A stretch of DNA of 33,593 nucleotides, taken from assembly GCF_900107035.1 (NCBI RefSeq), contig NZ_FNOJ01000021.1, positions 1 to 33,593 on the forward strand, in the 5' to 3' direction. Source of the DNA: Alicyclobacillus hesperidum (GTDB lineage Bacteria; Bacillota; Bacilli; Alicyclobacillales; Alicyclobacillaceae). Below, one piece after another: positions 26,287-33,593 of the stretch. The notes beneath the pieces are model-generated. The model ran no database searches and was not told where the DNA came from. It saw only the letters and a list, made by a program, of their open reading frames with translations. The position numbers and the translations under genes were made by a program. Within the stretch, counting starts at the first letter, position 1. Each line of letters begins with the position of its first letter.

Positions 26287-27891
26287 ATGACGGAATCGTA
26301 CAATTGCCCACAGGGCGTGCAGATCACGGGTGAATACAGACCCGAGTTCGCCGAGATTTTGACGGTAGATGCACTGCAATTTGTCGCCGAACTGGAGCGC
26401 CGCTTTGGTCCGCGCCGCAAAGAATTGCTAGAGCTGCGCAAACAGCGCGAAGCGCGGTTATTCGCCGGTGAATGGCCGGACTTTTTGCCAGAGACGAAAG
26501 AGATCCGCGAAAGCGAGTGGACCGTGGGACCCATCCCGGCAGATTTGCAGGACCGCCGCGTCGAAATCACCGGGCCGAGTTCGGATCGAAAGATGGTCAT
26601 CAACGCACTGAACTCAGGCGCAAAATGCTTTATGGCCGACTTTGAAGACGCGTGCGCGCCCTCGTGGGAAAATGTGGTGCAAGGCCAAATCAACATGCGC
26701 GATGCGATCCGCCGTACCATCAGCTTCACAAGCCCTGAAGGCAAGCACTACAAGCTGAACGACGAGATTGCGACGCTGATTGTGCGCCCGCGAGGTTGGC
26801 ATCTACCCGAGAAGCACATTCTCGTCGATGGGCGCGAGGCAACGGGAGGCCTCGTCGACTTCGGACTCTACTTCTATCACAACGCCAAAGAACTTTTAGC
26901 GCGAGGCTCCGGTCCCTACTTCTACCTTCCGAAAATGGAAAGCCACCTGGAGGCTCGACTTTGGAACGATGTGTTCGTCTACGCGCAAGAATCGCTTGGC
27001 ATCGAGAAAGGCAGCGTCAAAGCCACAGTGCTCATCGAGACCATCCTCGCGACATTCGAGATGGACGAGATTTTGTACGAATTGCGCGATCACGCCGCTG
27101 GCCTGAACTGCGGCCGTTGGGACTACATCTTTAGCTATATCAAGAAATTCCGCAATCATCCCGAAGTCATCCTACCGGATCGGGCTCAGGTCACGATGAC
27201 GGTTCCTTTTATGCGTGCCTACACCCTCCTTACCATTCGCACATGCCATCGGCGCAAGGCGTTTGCGATGGGCGGTATGGCCGCACAGATTCCCATCAAG
27301 AACGATCCGCAGGCCAACGAAGAGGCACTCGCCAAGGTTCGCGCCGACAAAGAACGTGAAGCACAGGACGGACACGACGGCACGTGGGTGGCGCACCCCG
27401 GGCTCGTGCCCATCGCGATGGAGGTATTCGATCGCCTCATGCCGACGCCAAATCAAGTGCATCGCTTGCGCGAAGACGTCAACGTCAGCGCGGCCGATCT
27501 CGTCGCCGTGCCGGAGGGCACCATCACAGAAGCGGGACTGCGCACAAACGTGGCGGTTGCACTCCGCTATATCGAAGCGTGGCTACGCGGATCCGGTGCA
27601 GTCCCCATCTTCAACCTGATGGAGGACGCGGCGACGGCCGAAATATCGCGCGCGCAAATCTGGCAGTGGATCCACCACCCAAAAGGTATACTGGACGATG
27701 GCCGCAAGGTGACACCCGAACTATTCCGCCAAATTCTCGACGAAGAGTTAGCGAAATTGCAGACTGAACTTGGCGCACAAGCGTACGCCAACAGCAAGTT
27801 CCCGCTCGCCACACAGTTGCTCGACGAGACTTCCACCGCGGAGGACTTTGCTGACTTCCTGACACTGCCCGGCTACGCGCACCTTGCGTAA
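26287..27891 (+). CDS. aceB: Malate synthase A
   Basis: Malate synthase condenses glyoxylate with acetyl-CoA to malate in the cytoplasm. The 534-residue length fits the A isoform. The family signature is present as [16 protein letters not shown] (about 269-284), along with [33 protein letters not shown] and [19 protein letters not shown]. The ATG follows GGGAGGAGA. Isocitrate lyase, its usual partner in the glyoxylate bypass, is not in the window; instead glycolate oxidase genes converge on it. Glyoxylate from glycolate is thus the likely substrate source here. It is divergent from lldP and carries a candidate operator upstream that is shared with glcE. It ends at a bidirectional terminator. 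Confidence 0.95.
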   Translation: MTESYNCPQGVQITGEYRPEFAEILTVDALQFVAELERRFGPRRKELLELRKQREARLFAGEWPDFLPETKEIRESEWTVGPIPADLQDRRVEITGPSSDRKMVINALNSGAKCFMADFEDACAPSWENVVQGQINMRDAIRRTISFTSPEGKHYKLNDEIATLIVRPRGWHLPEKHILVDGREATGGLVDFGLYFYHNAKELLARGSGPYFYLPKMESHLEARLWNDVFVYAQESLGIEKGSVKATVLIETILATFEMDEILYELRDHAAGLNCGRWDYIFSYIKKFRNHPEVILPDRAQVTMTVPFMRAYTLLTIRTCHRRKAFAMGGMAAQIPIKNDPQANEEALAKVRADKEREAQDGHDGTWVAHPGLVPIAMEVFDRLMPTPNQVHRLREDVNVSAADLVAVPEGTITEAGLRTNVAVALRYIEAWLRGSGAVPIFNLMEDAATAEISRAQIWQWIHHPKGILDDGRKVTPELFRQILDEELAKLQTELGAQAYANSKFPLATQLLDETSTAEDFADFLTLPGYAHLA

Positions 27892-27943
27892 TCCATCCAA
27901 TCCACAGATTGCATTTCTGAACTCATGATCCATCCCCATACGA

Positions 27944-27973
27944 AACCCCGCCTGCGTGGCGGGGTTCCTTTTG
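27944..27973. terminator. Bidirectional terminator between aceB and iclR
   Basis: AACCCCGCC (27944-27952) and GGCGGGGTT (27958-27966) form a perfect 9-bp stem with loop TGCGT, followed on the plus strand by CCTTTTGTT. It lies between the convergent aceB and iclR-type genes and can serve both, better for aceB because of its T-run. Confidence 0.85.
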
Positions 27974-27996
27974 TTCTGCCGTTTCGATTGTGAGCT

Positions 27997-28776
27997 TTAA
28001 GGGACGATATATGCACTCTTGTAGCCGAGCCGTTCCGAAATCCGCTGCCCTGCACGCTTTACCAAAGGGACAAGTTCCATCATCCGATCACGCGTCATCC
28101 GCAAGCCCGGTCCCGACACGCTTACGGCCGCAACTGCGCAACCGTCGTGGGCGAAAATAGGAGCCGCGACGCAACACACGCCCTCCTGATGCTCCTCGAT
28201 GTCAAACGCGAAACCCGTCGAGCGCGTCTCGTCAAGCGACTCCCAAAACTGATTCACATCCGTGACCGTATGCGGCGTGAGTTGTGGCAACCCATAGCGG
28301 CGAACGATGTCCTGAACTTCGCGCTTCGGCAGGAAAGCGAGAATAGCTTTGCCGAGTCCGGTCGCGTGCACTGGCACGCGCGTCCCAACGCGAGAGTGCA
28401 TGCGAACGGTGTTTGGACTCTCCACTTTTTCGATATACACGACCGAGCCTCGATCCAACAGGGCCAAGTGCACGACCTCATTGGTCGCAAGAGCCAACTC
28501 TTGCAGCGCCGGCATCGCCTCGCGGCGCATGTCGATGGAGGACAAAAGCTTCATACCGAGATCGAGCACGGTATAACCCAGCTTATAGCGCCCGCTCACG
28601 GGATCCTGCTCGATGTAGCCACGGCGCATCATGGTGCCTAGCAGCCGGTGCACCGTGCTCTTGTACATGCCTACCTCCTGCGCCAGCTCTGTGATCGCGA
28701 TCCCGTTCGGATGCTCACTCACCATCTCGAGCAAAAGAAGCGCTTTGTCGACCGATTTGACCGTATAGTCCTCCAA
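27997..28776 (-). CDS. IclR-family transcriptional regulator
   Basis: The 259-residue protein has the IclR layout: an N-terminal winged helix-turn-helix (YTVKSVDKALLLLEMV, ITELAQEVGMYKSTVHRLL, GYIEQDPVSGRYKLG) and a C-terminal effector domain with GTRVPVHATGLGKAILAFLP and CCVAAPIFAHDGCAVAAVSV. IclR proteins usually repress or activate genes for small acids and aromatics, and bind ligands such as glyoxylate or pyruvate. I choose the TTG at 28774-28776, six bases after GAGGTG; GTG three codons earlier is an alternative, and longer starts overlap glcD. It is ten bases after glcD, so it is the last gene of glcE-glcF-glcD. It is the obvious candidate regulator of the glycolate genes; this is inference from position. 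Confidence 0.88.
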   Translation of the reverse strand: MEDYTVKSVDKALLLLEMVSEHPNGIAITELAQEVGMYKSTVHRLLGTMMRRGYIEQDPVSGRYKLGYTVLDLGMKLLSSIDMRREAMPALQELALATNEVVHLALLDRGSVVYIEKVESPNTVRMHSRVGTRVPVHATGLGKAILAFLPKREVQDIVRRYGLPQLTPHTVTDVNQFWESLDETRSTGFAFDIEEHQEGVCCVAAPIFAHDGCAVAAVSVSGPGLRMTRDRMMELVPLVKRAGQRISERLGYKSAYIVP

Positions 28777-28786
28777 TCGGTTCACC

Positions 28787-30316
28787 TCATCCTTGTACAC
28801 TCGTCGTTGGCTTTGCAGCAGTCTTCTCTGCCCGCGCGGCGCGCACCTGCACCTCTGCTTGATCCGGAAACGAATTGAGAATCTGCCAATGGTCGTCGAT
28901 GATTTCGCGGGCATGTTTGACTTCGACACAGCGTCCTGGCAACGGTATCAACTTTCCCGCGTTGACGATGCCTTTGCCGTCAAAGCAAGCTTTCACGGCG
29001 CGCTGTACTTGAAGTTCATCCTCGGAAAACATGTAGGCCATCTCGCCAATCTTCTCAATCCCCACGCCGTGCTCGCCCGTGATGCTCCCACCTGCGTCGA
29101 CACAAGCACGCAACACCTCAGATCCGGCCCGCACCGCGCGCTCGGCCTCGCCTGGCACGCGGCTGTCGTAAAGCACAAGCGGATGCAAGTTGCCATCTCC
29201 CGCATGAAACACGTTTGCGATCCGCAGGCCATATCGTCGGCTGATACCTTCAATTTTCTGTAAGACTTCAGTCAGGCGCGTGCGCGGGATGACGCCGTCT
29301 TGCACGATGTAATCCGGCGACAAGCGCCCCATGGCGCCAAACGCCATCTTGCGACTGGACCACCACAGCGCGCGCTCCCCATCTGACTGTGCAACCCGCA
29401 CCTCGCGGACATGGTGTTTGCGGCATAATTCCACGACGCGCTCCATCACGTCGTCGACCCCAGCAGTCAAACCGTCCACTTCGATGAGCAAAACAGCCTC
29501 GATGTCGTTTGGGTAACCGACGTGGTAGTTGCTTTTATCGACCGCCTGCATCGCCAGCTGATCCATCATCTCGATGGCTGCAGGAATGATACCAGCCACA
29601 ATGATATCCGTCACGGTATCGGACGCATCTGCGACACGATCGAAATATGCGAGCGCCGTGCGCAACGACTGCGGCTTCTTCAAAATGCGCACGGTGATTT
29701 CCGTTGCAATGCCAAGTGTCCCTTCGGAACCCACGAGCAGCCCCAACAAGTCGTAGCCTGGCGCATCGCCAAACGGCGCCCCCACGTCGATCACACTGCC
29801 ATCTGGCAGCACGACCTTCGCAGCGACGATATGATTCGTCGTAACGCCGTATTTGAGACAGTGACTGCCGCCGGCGTTTTCCGCAAAATTGCCGCCAATC
29901 GTACACACGGATTGACTCGACGGATCCGGCGCGTAATAGCAATCTTCGTGGGCGATCCGCCGCGTCAGCGTGAGGTTGACCAACCCAGGTTGGACAATCG
30001 CGCGCAGGTTCGCAAAATCGACGGCGAGCAACCGATTCATACGAGCGAGGTTGATGACCACCTGTCCCCCCGTCGGCGTGGCTCCCCCAGACAGCCCCGT
30101 GCCCGCACCGCGGGGTAGATATGGAATCTCGTGCTCATAGAGATAGCGACAAATTTGCGCTACCTCATCCGTCGATTCGGGAAACACGACCGCGCGGGGC
30201 AATCCAGACTCCGCCGTATACCCGTCGCATGCATATGCCCGAACCTGATTTGGCTGCCACAGACAGCGGCGCTCGCCTACAATTTCCACGAGCGCGTCAA
30301 TATGCGAGTCTCTCAT
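28787..30316 (-). CDS. glcD: Glycolate oxidase subunit GlcD (FAD)
   Basis: GlcD is the FAD subunit that oxidises glycolate to glyoxylate. The 509-residue protein has the PCMH-type FAD domain with PRGAGTGLSGGATPTGG (about 68-84), PDPSSQSVCTIGGNFAENAG and LLVGSEGTLGIATEITVRI, then the C-terminal oxidase domain with FHAGDGNLHPLVLYD and GGSITGEHGVGIEKI. All parts of the family are in place and the length is usual. The ATG overlaps the glcF stop (ATGA), so the genes are translationally coupled. D-lactate dehydrogenases share this fold, but the presence of GlcE and GlcF as separate subunits favours glycolate oxidase. Confidence 0.93.
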   Translation of the reverse strand: MRDSHIDALVEIVGERRCLWQPNQVRAYACDGYTAESGLPRAVVFPESTDEVAQICRYLYEHEIPYLPRGAGTGLSGGATPTGGQVVINLARMNRLLAVDFANLRAIVQPGLVNLTLTRRIAHEDCYYAPDPSSQSVCTIGGNFAENAGGSHCLKYGVTTNHIVAAKVVLPDGSVIDVGAPFGDAPGYDLLGLLVGSEGTLGIATEITVRILKKPQSLRTALAYFDRVADASDTVTDIIVAGIIPAAIEMMDQLAMQAVDKSNYHVGYPNDIEAVLLIEVDGLTAGVDDVMERVVELCRKHHVREVRVAQSDGERALWWSSRKMAFGAMGRLSPDYIVQDGVIPRTRLTEVLQKIEGISRRYGLRIANVFHAGDGNLHPLVLYDSRVPGEAERAVRAGSEVLRACVDAGGSITGEHGVGIEKIGEMAYMFSEDELQVQRAVKACFDGKGIVNAGKLIPLPGRCVEVKHAREIIDDHWQILNSFPDQAEVQVRAARAEKTAAKPTTSVQG

Positions 30317-31641
30317 GGCGTCTCCTCCCTTTGATAGGCGAGATCGAGCACTTCGACGGTGTGCATGACACGAAGCTGTTGGTTGCGCTTTTTCACGCCA
30401 AGGCGAATCTGCATCATGCAGCCCGGGTTGCCCATGACAATGGCCTCGACCCCCTCAGGAACGTCGTCCATCTTGCGCTCGAGCAGTTCGCCGGCCATGT
30501 CTGGATGTGTGAGGTTATAAATTCCGGCACTCCCACAGCACCGGTCCGAATCCGGCATCTCGCGAAGGTCCACACCTGGAACGGACGTGAGAAGGGATCT
30601 GGGTTCACGGCGGATCTTTTGCGCGTGACACAAGTGACATGCGTCGTGGTAGGTGATGGACATGGGGAGTTCGGCTTTAGGCGGATCAAAACCAACTTCG
30701 ACAAGCAGTTGCGTGATGTCGCGCACCCGCGCGGAAAACTGGACGGCCCGCTCGTGCCAAGCCGGATCATCATGAAACAGCTCCGGGTATTCTTTAAGCG
30801 CCGCGCCACAGCCAGCCGCATTGATGGCGATGTAATCCACGCCCGCTCGCTCAAACACTTCGATGTTTTTCTTCGCCATCTCGCGCGCCATGTCGCGATC
30901 CCCCGCGTGCACCTGCAACGCGCCGCAGCAAATTTGTTCGCGCGGTACGTGCACTTCCACGCCGTTACGCACCATGACGCGGGCTGTGGCTTCGTTCACG
31001 TCGGAGAAAAAAACGTCCATGACGCAACCTGTAAACAGTGCAGCCGTCGCTTTGCGCGCACCCTTGGGAACCATCACCGTCGGCAACACGTCAATAGCAG
31101 GACCGCGCCCAATCTCCGGAATGACGTCTTCCATCTCCCGCGCCTGTGGCGGCAGCACGCGCATCACCCCGGTCGATCGCGCGAGCGTACGCAAGCCAGA
31201 TTTCTGGTAGAATCGCACGAGCCGGCGGATGGTCTTTAAGCGGCCCGGCCGCGGAAAGATACCACGCAAAAAGAGCCGCATCAAGGGATCTCTGTCGCCA
31301 TGCTCGCGGCGCGCGTGGAAAACTTGCCCTCGCGCTTCTTCGACAAGAGCTCCCACCTGCACCCCAGACGGACAGACCGTCTCGCAAGCGCGACAATCCA
31401 AGCAGGTGAAGACCGGATCGATCACACTTTCATCCAGCGGCAATTCCCCTTCGGCGCAAGACTTGATGAGAAATACGCGCCCGCGCGGTGAATGGTTTTC
31501 GTCTCCCCATGCCTGATAAGTGGGACAGACTTCGAGACAGAATCCACAGTGCACACAGACCGAATACTTGTCTTCCTCAGGCGCGTCCGGGTAACAAAAA
31601 TCGGACAGACGTGGTGCCATCGATGACGAATCCTTCACCAT
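30313..31641 (-). CDS. glcF: Glycolate oxidase iron-sulfur subunit GlcF
   Basis: GlcF carries electrons from the flavin subunits to the membrane quinone pool. The 442-residue protein has two [4Fe-4S] motifs near the N-terminus, C29-C32-C35-C39 in CVHCGFCLEVCP and C80-C83-C86-C90 in CLDCRACETVCP, followed by two cysteine-rich CCG domains (QICCGALQVHAGD with GCGAALKEYP, and SITYHDACHLCH with RCCGSAGIYNLTHP). The ATG begins one base after the glcE stop codon and follows GGGAGGG. The order glcE-glcF-glcD differs from the E. coli order glcD-glcE-glcF. Confidence 0.93.
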   Translation of the reverse strand: MVKDSSSMAPRLSDFCYPDAPEEDKYSVCVHCGFCLEVCPTYQAWGDENHSPRGRVFLIKSCAEGELPLDESVIDPVFTCLDCRACETVCPSGVQVGALVEEARGQVFHARREHGDRDPLMRLFLRGIFPRPGRLKTIRRLVRFYQKSGLRTLARSTGVMRVLPPQAREMEDVIPEIGRGPAIDVLPTVMVPKGARKATAALFTGCVMDVFFSDVNEATARVMVRNGVEVHVPREQICCGALQVHAGDRDMAREMAKKNIEVFERAGVDYIAINAAGCGAALKEYPELFHDDPAWHERAVQFSARVRDITQLLVEVGFDPPKAELPMSITYHDACHLCHAQKIRREPRSLLTSVPGVDLREMPDSDRCCGSAGIYNLTHPDMAGELLERKMDDVPEGVEAIVMGNPGCMMQIRLGVKKRNQQLRVMHTVEVLDLAYQREETP

Positions 31642-31642
31642 C

Positions 31643-32965
31643 TCAAATCCCTCCCAGAAAACGACCTGGAGATAAGAGATGCTCCGGGTCGAACGTCTGC
31701 TTTAACCGCTGCATGACAGCGATGACGCCAGGTGCCAATGGAGACGCAGCGCTTTGTGCGCGAATCGCAACGGGCGCGCGCTCCATAACCATCTCAAGGG
31801 CAGATGCGCTGATGACGTCTCGCAGTTGATCCCACCGGGACGGATCTGCAAGCGATGCACGAGCGGGATCGAATGCAATGCGGGCAACACCCGTGACGCC
31901 TCCGATGGTTGCGCTGATTTCGTGTGGATTCTCGACGAGTAGAGAAACCGCTTCCATCACCTGCGCCATGGCCGAGAAGAGCTTGGTCGGCTGTCCTTGT
32001 AAGCGGATACAAGCCGTGTTTGCGGAAAGTGATTCGCGCTGTTCCGACCACCAGGTATCGGCTGCATGCTGTTCCAACGTCTCCACCGTCAATCCGAGAT
32101 CGCGCGCCATCGATTCGAGAATCTGCGTCTGCGCCTGCGCGGCTCGCTCATGTTCATCACAGTCAACGGCGAGAATCCAGTTCCGTGTCTGGTCTGACGC
32201 GCTTTGCCAAACAGCTTCCAAACGACTCGGCTGCAAAGCCGACTGCACGATACGCTCTCGAAGCTGGCCGAGCGCATCAAGTGGCCCGCCGACGAGGACC
32301 GTTTCCCGATGCATGGGCAAGGGCCGCAACTTCAAGGTGATTTCTGTAATTACGCCAAGCGTTCCCCAGGCACCGATGAATAGCTTGGTCATGTCATAGC
32401 CAGCGACGTTCTTGACGACCTTGGCACCTGTGCGGATGACGCGGCCATCGAGCAATGCGACGCGCAGGGATATGGCCATGTCGCGCAAAGATCCGTACAG
32501 TGCACGCCGCGGTCCGCTGAGGCCGGCGCTCAACAAGCCGCCAAGCGTCGCATCCGCAGGTGCGGGCGGATCGTAAGGAAGCATGAGGCCCGCCGCAGCC
32601 AGCGCAGATGCCAATTCCGCCATCGTGAGCCCGGGTTCTACAGAGACGATGAGATCTCCCTGCGACAAGTTGACCACATGATTCATGCGCCGCAGGGACA
32701 GCCAAATGTCAGGCGCCTCTGCTTGAGGGCCGTATGCGAGCAAGCGCCCGGCACCATAAGGAAGCACACTCAGGCCGCAATCACGCGCGTAGGCGAGAAC
32801 GGCCAGTACTTCCTCTTCGTTCAATGGCTCCACCAAACAAACATCCCGTGAGGATTCGTGCAGATGTAGCGTGCAGGCAGGAACGACGCGCACGTGATGA
32901 AGGCCGATCACGTTTGCCAAATGTTCCGCCGTATCCGCAGGTTGTGGCTTCGACTGAAGCGGCAC
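31643..32965 (-). CDS. glcE: Glycolate oxidase FAD-binding subunit GlcE
   Basis: GlcE is the second, shorter FAD subunit of glycolate oxidase, related to GlcD but lacking its full C-terminal domain. The 440-residue protein shows the FAD domain: LPYGAGRLLAYG, LSQGDLIVSVEPGLTMAEL, DATLGGLLSAGLSGPRRALYG and AGYDMTKLFIGAWGTLGVITEITLKLRPLP. It ends with the typical HLLSPGRFLGG. I start it at GTG 32963-32965, ten bases after GGAGG. An in-frame ATG 17 codons upstream (33016) is close to the regulatory element and has no ribosome binding site. It is the first gene of the glcE-glcF-glcD-iclR unit. Confidence 0.88.
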   Translation of the reverse strand: MPLQSKPQPADTAEHLANVIGLHHVRVVPACTLHLHESSRDVCLVEPLNEEEVLAVLAYARDCGLSVLPYGAGRLLAYGPQAEAPDIWLSLRRMNHVVNLSQGDLIVSVEPGLTMAELASALAAAGLMLPYDPPAPADATLGGLLSAGLSGPRRALYGSLRDMAISLRVALLDGRVIRTGAKVVKNVAGYDMTKLFIGAWGTLGVITEITLKLRPLPMHRETVLVGGPLDALGQLRERIVQSALQPSRLEAVWQSASDQTRNWILAVDCDEHERAAQAQTQILESMARDLGLTVETLEQHAADTWWSEQRESLSANTACIRLQGQPTKLFSAMAQVMEAVSLLVENPHEISATIGGVTGVARIAFDPARASLADPSRWDQLRDVISASALEMVMERAPVAIRAQSAASPLAPGVIAVMQRLKQTFDPEHLLSPGRFLGGI

Positions 32966-33019
32966 GATGGGATCGCCTCCAAGTTTCCCGCGCTGGGGAA
33001 GGCTGTGGTTCTGCATAGT

Positions 33020-33037
33020 GAAATACAGTTCTGAATT
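33020..33037 (-). promoter_or_regulatory. Candidate regulatory element before glcE
   Basis: On the minus strand AATTCAGAACTGTATTTC matches the aceB element AATTCAGAACATTATTTC at 16 of 18 bases, in the same orientation to its gene. It lies 54 bases before the glcE GTG. TAGAAT and TATAAC just upstream are possible -10 boxes, which would place the element near the transcription start. Confidence 0.6.
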
Positions 33038-33190
33038 GTTATATTCATTCTACGGCAAAGAAATGCCCGAAAACAGGTAGAGAGCAGTCGTTCTTTGCCC
33101 GCTGCGTCATATTTGTTCAATCGTATGGAAGATCGCTCATATGTAGGTTTCCATGCGCAAGACATGACAGCAATAACCAAATTGCTTAGG

Positions 33191-33593
33191 TGTTGTCAAT
33201 GGCCAGTTTCGTTTCGACACAAATGGCCACTTAAATCCGTCAGAAGTGGTCAAGTGCTAGAGACTCGCGTTCACCCCTTTCATGCGGTAGCTGTCACCGC
33301 TGAATGTGAATACGGACACGTGGTGCAATAGGCGATCCAGCGTGGCACTGACCAGTGAGGGGTTCGGGAAGAGCGCTCCCCACTCCTCAAACGGCCGGTT
33401 GCTTGTCACAATCAGACTCTGGCGCTCGTAGGCGTTCGAAACCAGCTGGAAGAGGTGGTTTCCGGCAGTGTCGTCCATCGGTAGGTAGCCGAGTTCGTCG
33501 ACGACGATGAGATCGAGCTTTCCCAGGGCTCGTAGTTTCTGCTTTACAGTACCGTCCGCCATCGCTGCGTAGAGGTTGTCAATCAAATCCTGT
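33191..33593 (-). mobile_element. IS21-family insertion sequence, partial
   Basis: The istB end and a likely terminal region are visible; the rest lies beyond the window. After the istB stop the sequence contains TCAATGGCCAGTTT (33197-33210) and CAAATGGCCACTTA (33220-33233), similar repeats as expected in the multiple terminal repeats of IS21 elements. The outer end is probably the TGT at 33191 or 33194, since IS21 ends begin with TG. The exact end and target duplication need the other side. Confidence 0.65.
33257..33592 (-). CDS. istB: IS21 helper ATPase IstB, C-terminal part
   Basis: IstB is the AAA+ ATPase that assists the IstA transposase of IS21 elements. About 111 codons are visible; the frame stays open through the right edge, so the N-terminal half with Walker A is outside. 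Seen are QDLIDNLYAAM, the Walker B segment LDLIVVDELGYLPMD, the sensor region LIVTSNRPFEEWGALFPNP, TLDRLLHHV and a final SGDSYRMKG. These match the family closely. The stop lies about 65 bases from the presumed end of the element, which faces the glycolate operon. Confidence 0.88.
   Translation of the reverse strand, partial: QDLIDNLYAAMADGTVKQKLRALGKLDLIVVDELGYLPMDDTAGNHLFQLVSNAYERQSLIVTSNRPFEEWGALFPNPSLVSATLDRLLHHVSVFTFSGDSYRMKGVNASL

Noticed and set aside
30121-31239. A 372-codon open frame on the plus strand
   Set aside because: It is antisense to glcF and glcD, composed mostly of His/Arg-rich sequence, and no family is recognisable.

Overview
The window looks like a piece of a Gram-positive Bacillota chromosome. 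The ribosome binding sites are strong and AGGAGG-like, several genes start with GTG or TTG, and there is a lipoprotein signal, secreted glycanases and an MpsABC-type bicarbonate system. An Alicyclobacillus-like relative is my guess from gene content and protein style; no sequence comparison was run. No rRNA or tRNA gene was seen.

Layout, left to right. Positions 1-4902 hold a type II-C CRISPR-Cas locus on the minus strand: promoter, tracrRNA, cas9, cas1, cas2. The array is not in the window and is expected beyond the left edge. Positions 4988-9769 hold an inorganic-carbon uptake operon on the same strand: mpsC (DUF2294), a terminator-like structured element, dabB/mpsA and dabA/mpsB. Positions 9941-15825 hold two divergent secreted polysaccharide enzymes, a GH28 pectin-type hydrolase (minus) and a GH13 amylase/neopullulanase with two CBM25-like domains (plus). 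Three LacI-type operator-like palindromes lie between them. Positions 15898-20052 hold an aldo/keto reductase, exodeoxyribonuclease III, a YiiM-like MOSC protein and an unknown lipoprotein. A GH3 beta-glucosidase follows (20215-22479), then a frameshifted acetyltransferase remnant.

Positions 22731-33038 form a glycolate-use region. A LctP-family permease and an ACT-domain malic enzyme (minus) diverge from malate synthase aceB (plus), which converges on glcE-glcF-glcD-iclR (minus). Read together: glycolate is imported, oxidised to glyoxylate by GlcDEF, condensed with acetyl-CoA to malate by AceB, and malate is decarboxylated to pyruvate. An 18-nt element with 16 identities precedes both aceB and glcE, which suggests one regulator, perhaps the IclR protein encoded in the operon.

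The right edge cuts an IS21-family element in istB.

The most interesting parts are the tracrRNA whose terminator U-run abuts the cas9 ribosome binding site, the structured element inside the mps operon, and the shared glycolate regulatory element.
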